Origin: Gracilariopsis chorda
Taxonomy: Eukaryota > Rhodophyta > Florideophyceae > Gracilariales > Gracilariaceae
Direction: 5' to 3'
Length of the DNA: 64,000 bases
Assembly: GCA_003194525.1 (NCBI GenBank)
Contig: NBIV01000070.1
Span: 1 to 64,000 of the forward strand
Both the position numbers and the translations under genes were made by a program. This document shows, one piece after another, positions 56,150-64,000 of this stretch; positions within the stretch are counted from its first letter, which is position 1, and the number at the start of each line of letters is the position of its first letter. The notes under the pieces were generated by a model. The model searched no databases. It was not told the origin of the DNA and saw only the letters and a program-made list of their open reading frames with translations.

Positions 56150-57037
56150 ATGCCCAACTACACGAAGACCATCTTGGCTCTGTTGGAGATACGCGATGAA
56201 TATGCGCGTGAACGAACGCCAGGCGATCGTCCTAGGAACGCCAAGTACGCCACTCTCGTGGATCACGCGATTAGGGTGCGAAGGAACTCCACTGCTGCGC
56301 GCGAGCTCTGCTTCCAATCAACCAACACCCCGAACGTGTCTACTTTCGGGGATGAAGAACTACGCCGCGCGTTGTTGTCCATTTCGAATACCACTCGCAA
56401 TGCGTTCCAACAAACGCACCAAATTGCGAAAGTGATCGACCAAACAGACACCGAAAATGAATCAAGGGTGATGGACTACTACCGCATATGTAACCCACGT
56501 GGTATAAACTTCACAATTCACTTCTTGCTCAGCGACATGATGAAATCGCCCGTCACGGGCAATAATACGCGCAAGAACAAACGCAACGATGTCCCAACAG
56601 AACGCGCTTCGCGATTCGAGGTGTTGATTTACATGACGATGTTCGTACAGTTGTCTCGCCAGCGCGTAGCTTTCTCTGGAAAGCGAAAGCGAGGACCACC
56701 CATTCCGGGTGCTCAGACGACTCCGAGCTCCCTTAGGAACTTCGACGCGTTCACCTGCAGCCGAGTTGCGTACGGTGTGCAACAGGTGACTCGCTCTTGG
56801 GATTGCTTTGCCACCTTTCTCGGATTCGCTCACGTTGAGAGCATGGTGTACCCGTATATCATTTTCGATTCGGACAGCTTGGGGTTTGAAGTAATAGGCA
56901 ATCGTGAAGATGGCTTCTCTCCACTCACGCAGCTTGAAACTCTCACACGGGACCTTAAATCATGCACCGACCCATCCAAGTGGACTCCGAAGCGTTCGCA
57001 CAATCGGACGAGGTGGATTCAAGCCTCCGCGCACTGA
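56150..57037 (+). CDS. Unknown protein (295 aa)
   Basis: Open frame from MPNYTKTILALLEI. I do not recognise it. It is mostly helical in character, with a basic patch (FSGKRKRGPPIPG) and a conserved-looking segment (VTRSWDCFATFLGFAHVESMVYPYIIFDSD). The last 25 codons overlap, in another phase, the frame starting at 56962. The two may be parts of one gene separated by a frame change near 57.0 kb. It is the first of a run of plus-strand genes leading into the methyltransferase. Confidence 0.5.
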   Translation: MPNYTKTILALLEIRDEYARERTPGDRPRNAKYATLVDHAIRVRRNSTAARELCFQSTNTPNVSTFGDEELRRALLSISNTTRNAFQQTHQIAKVIDQTDTENESRVMDYYRICNPRGINFTIHFLLSDMMKSPVTGNNTRKNKRNDVPTERASRFEVLIYMTMFVQLSRQRVAFSGKRKRGPPIPGAQTTPSSLRNFDAFTCSRVAYGVQQVTRSWDCFATFLGFAHVESMVYPYIIFDSDSLGFEVIGNREDGFSPLTQLETLTRDLKSCTDPSKWTPKRSHNRTRWIQASAH

Positions 57038-57345
57038 GTAAGGAGTTCCTTAGCGATGTGGTCAGCGTCGTCTCACATCCCCAACTGTACGAGGCGAACT
57101 TGCGCCCATGGCAGTTGCTGCTAGAGTTGCTTCCAGACGACAAGCGTAAGAAAATCGAACCGCAGCATCCCCGGCAGCGTTCGTTCCCCCAACGGTTCGA
57201 CAAGCTGAGTGCGCAGCTTTGGAAACCCATTCACGAGGCCAACACCCAACACCACAACGCGCACGCCAGTGCCAAATCTGCCAATACTGCTGCTGGGCGT
57301 CCCGCCACTTCCGCCATACCAGTGGACGTCATAGACTTGGTATAA
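56962..57345 (+). CDS. Unknown frame leading into the methyltransferase
   Basis: 127 codons (MHRPIQVDSEAF...VDVIDLV). It is in the same phase as the methyltransferase-SET frame that follows at 57442, separated from it by a single TAA and about 95 bp of open sequence. It may therefore be the front of that protein, or the end of the preceding one. Contains LRPWQLLLELLPDDKRKK and an Ala/Ser/His-rich linker. Confidence 0.4.
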   Translation: MHRPIQVDSEAFAQSDEVDSSLRALSKEFLSDVVSVVSHPQLYEANLRPWQLLLELLPDDKRKKIEPQHPRQRSFPQRFDKLSAQLWKPIHEANTQHHNAHASAKSANTAAGRPATSAIPVDVIDLV

Positions 57346-57441
57346 GAACCCACCAGCAGCAGTAGTAGCGGTGGTACCACGGGCACCAACCCCAAAGCAC
57401 CCCACCCCCCCTCCTCGCTAGGCCCGGACCCACAGATTACA

Positions 57442-59304
57442 ATGGAGCGCGATATTTCCTACAGCGAGGAGCAGGCGGACATCATTCCCCCAGACCAGCC
57501 AGCCGACGTACACGTGCTCAATGCGTTGGAATTGGTGCAGGAGCATATGATGAAGCATTACGCAATGTATTGCTGCGGCTTTGACCACCTCGTGGATGTG
57601 CAGAACACATTGCGTAGCCCGGACTCTGTGCCATGCTCCCAGGCCCAATTGGTATTGACAGACCCCCCTTACGCCATTCGCTCTATGCGTGGCAGGCCGA
57701 ACAGCGACTAGGTCACCCTCACCGTCGCCGACATGAAAGGGGTTACAATAACAATAAGTCGCTTGTTACGTGCTGGTGGCCACTTCGTCATTTTCTGCTC
57801 GCTTGAGTAGTTCCCGCGTTGGCGTAAGCTGTTGAACAGCGTTGATCGCAGGGAAGCCGATGGTACCCTTGCCCCAATGTTCCGCGTGGACCACTGCCCA
57901 TTGCACATGATCCGTGCACCGGGTAACAACACCGTGTCGCCGGGCCGAGCATCTGGAGAGTTGATACCCATCACCCAATACGCGGTGCATGGCGTCAAAA
58001 CAGGTCTCACTCGGGCGCAAGAGGACAAAACGGTGAACTACACCAACTTCAGTTACGTCCCGTCCACGGTCACCGCGTACAAGGACGTCATCGACCGTGT
58101 TCCAGCCGTCGATGTGAATGAGCGTCTCATGTGGTCCCGCTACACAGACAGCGGAGATGTGAACCGTGAGGCTGTTCGTCCAGAACAGAAGCCGATTCGA
58201 CTCAACATGGAGCTCATTGCCAGGTTCTCTCAACCGGGTGATACGGTTCTTGACCTGTTTGGCGGCACCTTCTCAACAGCGCTTGCCTGCATGTCTTTTA
58301 AGAAAGGCAAAGCACGCAGACTCGTCGGTTGCGAGAAGGACGAAGCATGCTTCCACCACGCCAGACATCACGCACTGAAACACTTCTCAAGGCTCATCGC
58401 CGAGAACTTTGCCAGCGTTACCGTCACGCAAAGTTTGGTGGATGCAGCCAACGCGGTGCACAACTACGTTAAGGGATATCTGCGTCCCTACCGGGCTTGG
58501 GCAGCCGTGCCAAACTTCCCTCAATACCAAACGCTGCCGGAGCACATATTTTTGTATTATGCCTCTAAATGGCGCGCACAGGACTTCGTCACCACCTGCT
58601 TTCACATGGGCCTCTCCCAATGGCCCGAGAAGTACCAAGAACTCTTCAACCTAATGAGCGTGAACGAGCTCCGTGCTCATGAGGCTTCAACGCTACGCCT
58701 TATTGTGGCTGAATCAACCATTGTGCACCCGTCTGCTGGGGTTGGCGTTTTTGCAGGCTGTACTTTTGCAGAAGATGAGACAGTCTGCCACTTTTACGGC
58801 ACGTTGGTATATCACGACATGTCCCAGCGAACCGAAATCCACAAAACATACGGCTCCGGCTTGATGGGCGTTACCCCACATGATTTCCGTACGTATTGTA
58901 TGCAAGTGGACCTCAGGGCTCCGGACTTCACCTCCCTCATCGGACTGAACAAGGACAAAAAAATACCAAGCGTTTGGATCTCGCCAGCTCCCTTTTGCGT
59001 AGGATGACTCATCAATTACCCAAGGTACCTCCAGTTGGATCCTGACGCGCAGCCCGTTCGTGATGGTTTCAAACCCAAACGAACGGCCAATGTCTACGTT
59101 GATCATTCTGCGATATCTGCGCTTAAAACACGTAAGCACCTCGAGCCCTACACTCTGATAACAATCAGAGCTATCCGCCGTATAGCACGTGGAGAGGAAC
59201 TCTTCATCGACTACGGTACTTCTTACGATTGGACCAATAATCTTGGTACCCCTTCGCCCCAGACACCTTCTTCGCCTTCTACAAAACACAACAAAAACCC
59301 CTAA
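57442..59304 (+). pseudogene. DNA methyltransferase-SET domain fusion, in-frame stops
   Basis: Joins an AdoMet-dependent amino-methyltransferase to a histone-lysine-methyltransferase-type SET domain. The catalytic DPPY (about 57.66 kb) comes before the AdoMet-binding block (PGDTVLDLFGGTFSTALAC, GCEKDEACF; about 58.23-58.35 kb), the order of beta-class enzymes that make N6-methyladenine or N4-methylcytosine. The SET part starts near 58.72 kb (HPSAGVGVFAGCTF), contains HFYGTLV, and ends with TIRAIRRIARGEELFIDYG (about 59.2 kb). The whole frame is in one phase, but stops lie at 57709-57711 (TAG), 57808-57810 (TAG, where Gln is likely) and 59005-59007 (TGA). There is no frameshift. The final stop is inside an AAAAACCCCTAAAA motif. 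Either an early-stage pseudogene or read through in an unknown way. Confidence 0.75.
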
Positions 59305-59857
59305 AAACGCTCTCTCTAAGGGTAAAAACTCCTAAACAAATTCCTCAAACCTGCTCCTTCGCATGTGCGTAAGAACGTATTACGTAATCCTGTGCCGTAT
59401 TGTGGTGTGCACCAGCTCATTGCCACTGTGCGCATGGGCATGTGCATCACCCCACACACAGCAAACCTCCCACCTTATCAAAAACCCAATAACAGTTTGT
59501 GTATGACGTCATGTGTGTACCTAAACGCACGCCCACGTATCTCTAGCTGCACCAGCCCCGTTTTCCCTCTGCACCTCATGGTGTACATGTTTGGCGAGTA
59601 TCAGTCCCATAGCCTATGCAAGCTCATACTTCCGACGCTCTATGAGCGCGCCAAAAAAAAACCATATTGCGGCGCCTTTGCCCAAGCCCCCTCACAATCA
59701 TCACTACAAAAAACCCACCAACCTGCCCCTAATAAACCCCTTCCCATCTTTCCACCTACCCCCACAAACGCGTACAGCTCAACTGCACGCCAAGACCCAT
59801 CTCTATCTCTCGCTCTGCCTTTCTTTTTATCTCCTTCCCTTCTGCGAGCATACTAAT
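59305..59857. other. Intergenic, presumed 5' region of the helicase gene
   Basis: No convincing gene. An in-frame extension upstream of the Met at 59858 exists but is low-complexity, so I do not include it. Confidence 0.35.
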
Positions 59858-62800
59858 ATGGACAACCTCACTTTGCATAACCACACCATAGGACTGGACT
59901 CCATCCAGCCTGTTCCGGCTCCAAACGCAAACACACCACAATCCAACCGTCCCAACCCCAACGCTACCGCCATAATCTCAACATCAGCCGGGCAGATCGC
60001 GGATAAAGAACGAAATGCATCTCCCTCCTTCACCAACCCGCTCGACACCGTTATCAACCTTGCCATTCACTCCATCGGCTTCTTCGTCCTGTGCCTCAAC
60101 TGCGCATCTGGCATCCCCTCGCGACGTGCCGTGCGCTATCATCTCCGAAAGGCTCACTTCCTCCCCCAGGAAGAGGCTCGCAAAGCATTCGACATCATGT
60201 GGTCCCGCAGAACCGAAATGCTTAAGCAGAACAACCTCCCCCCGCTATGGAATTCGTATGATCGGGAAGCGCCGAGCCAAAACCTGGCTGTTCTGCGTCC
60301 ACTAGCCGGGCTGCAAATATTGAACGGCTACCGCTGCGCGCAGTGCACCTCCTGCTACATTGACCTTCAGCGTCTCCATGAGCACATCACAAACACACAT
60401 TCCAATCACGCGCATTCGTTTTCTTGGCTAATAGAACAAACATCGAAGCAAAGCACCGTAAAAGTGCAAACCATATTCGGCGGCCCTCGCCGTATGCTGT
60501 TTGCGGTGAGCTCTGCCTCCCCCGTTGGAACCATAAGCAAACACCTTCAACTGCCTATCCAAACGGTCAACACTCTGCAGCAACCCCTTCTACCCCAAAA
60601 CCTCCAGTTCCAACCCCCGGCACAGGTACTGCCACAGCCCATGCAACCCCCCAACCCGAACACAAACTCCAGACACCGACAAATACTGCAACCGGAACAC
60701 AAAACCGAAGAAGCAGTGAACAACTTCTTCAAAAGCTTAAGCACCTCACATATCCAAACCAATCATCTGCATCTGCAACCACAAGCACAACAAAAACCCA
60801 ACTTCTTCATTGCGTGTACCAAGCTAGACATCATACTCCAGTCTGTTTCTGTCAGCCTCAAGGATGCAAACATACTCACAAATCCAACATGTGCAAGCGA
60901 CATCGATGCAATGGCTGCTATGACCAACATGTTTTCATGTACCTCACCAAAGTTCCATTTCTCATGTGCACCATTCCGCCATTTTTTCTCCAAAAGCTCA
61001 ACCAACGCTCCGGCAGCAACTTCCGCAGCGTCTCGCAGGACACGCTCAAACGCTACGCCTCTAATATTGCCCGTCTCTTGCTATTCACAAAAAAAGGCCA
61101 CGAACATGACGTCAACCTGGTTTCAAAAGCGCAAAACACTACGGCCTACCTCCACAGCGTTAACCTAAAACCTAAACTCCTACACAGCGCGCTCACTGCC
61201 CAGCTTCCGCAGACGCTCCCCCGTATGCATCTACGCATACACTCACTCTGCGCAACTTCACTGCGGCCGCTTCTGTGCTGGTTCACAACGCCGAAGATGC
61301 CATCAACCAACACGACGAGCGCTACCGCTATGCTAGTGCCGACGAGCTCACCCATCTGCTCGCCGCTCTCCAATACGGAGTCGCAGCATGCGCTATCCAT
61401 CACGTGCATAACCTCACCAAGCAACAACGAAAAACCCCTCATCAGCTTACTTCCGAGATGCAGCAAGTGGAATTGTCGGTTGACGTGCAATCAAACAATG
61501 CTTTTTCTTTCATCAGCAACACTCTCAGCTTTGCCATGAACATCGCAACTAAAGAAAGCATCAACATATCGTTCGTGGACTGCAATATGCACCCGCACTG
61601 CGGCATCGTTCGCCACATTCACTTGGGTCTGCACGCGCTCGGTTCTATCGTCAAAAAGCTCCATGCCGAAATTGAAGACATCATCATTTATGATCTGCTA
61701 TTGGGATCTCCCTTCCCCCATGCATTCACAAGCCACATACACGCACTAAAAGACCAACCATCAAACAAAAACCCCGCCTTCTCCTTCCCCCAACACCCGC
61801 ACAATGGCTCTTTTCTACACACCTGCTTGCAGTATGTACTGCAATGCCTAAAAAACCCATCCGGAAACACATCGCACCATTCGCTCCAAGCTCCCTCCCC
61901 ACCACCCAACGATACCCCCACTGTTCTTATTGCTGGTATCCACTTCTACACATCTGCTCTCACCCGCTGGCTCACATGCGCACAAAAAGTCCAGGAGCGG
62001 CTCCTCGTCGTTCTCCACTTTGCCTCCGGCTCCCCAGCTCGCGGAACCGAGATTGAGTCGTATCGTCTGCACAACGATTTGTTCCACCAACGCTGCCTCA
62101 TACTTCTCAACTCTCAACCGGTTCTCATCACGCGTCACCTCAAAACTCAAAACGCTAAAGGAGGCGCTCGCCCAATTCCACGCTTCCCAGATCCAAAGAC
62201 AGCTGAACTCCTTCTCACTTACCTGACGCTCGTTCGCCCGCTCGAAACCTGGTTCGTTTCGGCTATACACGGCGAAACCCATAAACAGGCACACTGGCGT
62301 ATGTTGTTCTTAAACCACGGCATGCCCCTGGACGCTCGAAACATTCGCCGAATCATCAGCTCCACCCTGTTCGACACTGTGTTTAAACTCACCTTTACCG
62401 ACTACCGCAACTTCGCAGTAGGAATCACCGCTCTCATTTCCTCCACCGCGGCAAACGACATTGACAACACGCTCTCCAAGGCCATCCTGGAAGAATTCAT
62501 CTCCACCGCGCACAATCAAGCTGGGCACACGGCCCACACTGCGGAGCTCATGTACGCACGCACCCCATACGACGTCAGTGGAATGCGACATACCGAACTC
62601 AGCAAGTACAAAGAATGGTCCACCAAGTGGCACTCACTACTCAATTTGAGCAAACACGCCGCAAAGAAGCGCTCTTCCCGTGACACTCCTCAACACCAGA
62701 GCACCACCGCTCCCGCCAAGCGCCCCATTCCCGCATCACAACCCATTTCACCTCTGCGTTGCCCTTACAAACCGCCCAACGACATGTTTTCACCCCTGGC

Positions 62801-64000
62801 CCGCTCATCCTCCCTAGTCCACAGCCGCCCAACCCCATCCGAGCTCCCAAGAGGTGGTGCATCGCTCCATACACCCCCACTGCCAATTACGAACACAGAC
62901 TCTGCACGTTTCTCAACGCACTCCGACAAATGCTTGCCAACGGCTCCTCAGTGTGTAAATCACCTATGCAGTTTACCGTTACGGTGGCCGTGTTTGAAAA
63001 GCGGGGAAACATGCTTATGCTCACTCCGACCACCTCCGGAAAAACATTGTCTGTACTGCTCCTGATGTACATGGAGAAGGGCTCATATTCCTCCATCATT
63101 ATCGTTCCTCTCAAAGCCCTCCTTACGGAGTACGAACAACGTGCGGCAGCCTTTCAGCTTCAGAGCAGCACATCCGCGCACACCAATGGCGGCACGGAAA
63201 CATTTGCGGATGTCTATATATTGTCAGTCGAAGTGCTTGACTCCGCCTCTTTCAACTCCCTTTTTGATCGCTTTTTTGCAAAAACAAAAACTGGCCCGCA
63301 TCGTGGTGGATGAAGTGCATTTATTTCTGTTATGGCAACACTTTCGCCCATTCCTTGCACACATCCACAATGCGCTTTTCATGGTACCCCCCCATATACC
63401 CCGTGTACTGCTCATTGCCACCGTGCCGCCCCGTGATCGTCCACTCCTGCTATCACAGCTCTCAATAACAACAGCTTACCTGTATACCACTTCCACCACC
63501 CGTAACAATATCCACTTCTCCGTGTACGACGCTTCCCCAAGCGTAAAAGCCCCTCGAATTCATACTGCCGCAGGTACCTATCAAAGCTTGTTCCAACATC
63601 TGCTTCAGACAGGCGTCCCGTACTTCCAACAACAAGTCTCAACATTGCTCACCGCAAGTACTTAATCCTTGGTCCGCGTCATCGTATTCACACTCACACG
63701 CTCAGCTACAGAACAACTACACAGCGTCATTCAACAATAAGTACAAGGAACATTATCTCACCAGTTCCCTTCCACATCTTTCATTTGCCTCTTCTATCAT
63801 GCCGGCTTATCCGACCACGAAAAGGATAAAACACACGAAGACTGGCTCCATCGCTTCTCCGTTCCGCCATCCGCCGCCGTAACCCAAACCGTTATTTTCA
63901 TGACTTGCACTTCCGCCTTTGGAACAGGACTCGACACTCCAAACGTTCGGCTAGTGCTAAGTTTTGGAGGATGTGCCAGTCTGGCCGACCTTGCCCAGCA
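59858..64000 (+). pseudogene. Zinc-finger RecQ-like helicase (telomere-linked-helicase type), frame broken, runs off the window
   Basis: Starts MDNLTLHNHTIG. Two C2H2-type fingers, CLNCASGIPSRRAVRYHLRKAH-like (60.09-60.16 kb) and CAQCTSCYIDLQRLHEH (60.34-60.40 kb), resemble the OrsD/DUF3505 domain. A long middle region follows (ARGTEIESYRL, ITRHLKTQ, LTLVRPLETWF), as in subtelomeric RecQ proteins of fungi. Then come helicase motifs: LTPTTSGKT (about 63.03 kb, Walker A with Thr-Thr-Ser), VVDEVHLF (63.31 kb), IATVPP, YHAGLSDHEK (63.80 kb) and FGTGLDTPNVRLVLSF (63.92-63.97 kb). The frame changes about four times (in the 60.6, 61.27, 62.9 and 63.28 kb areas), and one or two stops follow 63.66 kb. 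Introns could explain some. The family assignment rests on motif order. Confidence 0.65.

Noticed and set aside
57709-57810. A variant genetic code reading stop codons as amino acids
   Set aside because: TAA, TAG and TGA all occur in frame in decayed genes and also end intact ones, with no consistent amino acid at the matching positions.

Overview
The window is eukaryotic nuclear DNA. It holds two chromodomain Ty3/gypsy LTR elements, FANCJ-like and RecQ-like helicases, a SET domain and C/A-rich telomere-like arrays, with few convincing introns, no operons and no ribosome-binding sites. A gene-poor, repeat-rich compact genome such as that of a red alga (for example a florideophyte) fits best, but this is a guess. 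Most genes are in some state of decay.

Layout. 1-2,030: short repeats and a family of GGGGGAAnnnTTCCCCC palindromes. 2,030-9,002: mobile element A, with an unknown gene (ORF1, plus strand) converging on a Crypton-like tyrosine recombinase (YR, minus strand), followed by a candidate RNA polymerase III unit and a degenerate telomere-like array. 9,003-18,206: LTR element copy 1 (minus strand), cut off where element A ends. 19,698-27,160: element B, a second copy of the ORF1/YR element with the same parts, ending in a telomere-like array that abuts a 5'-truncated FANCJ-like helicase (to 29,343). 29,392-34,402: a membrane-protein relic, an intact ketopantoate-reductase-like gene and a third ORF1 relative. 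34,774-37,704: a Ulp1-like protease gene. 38,536-55,790: a gene for a large Fe(II)/2-oxoglutarate oxygenase, bracketed by two arrays of nested palindromes and split by LTR element copy 2 (41,424-53,068, 5-bp target duplication GAAGC). 56,150-64,000: an unknown gene, a DNA methyltransferase-SET fusion and a zinc-finger RecQ helicase resembling telomere-linked helicases, which runs off the window.

The main candidates for something undescribed are four. (1) A two-gene YR element with convergent ORF1 and recombinase, a pol III transcript and a telomere-like terminus, seen twice. (2) An LTR retroelement family whose whole length is packed with tiny hairpins of the form CCNNN...N'N'N'GG and which carries an antisense gene with its own polyadenylation signal. 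(3) A neighbourhood of chromatin and DNA modification genes (2OG oxygenase, DNA methyltransferase-SET, Ulp1, TLH-like helicase) beside nested-palindrome arrays. (4) Several long reading frames interrupted only by in-frame stops, with no frameshifts.

Gene functions are inferred from motifs read by eye. No database search was possible.
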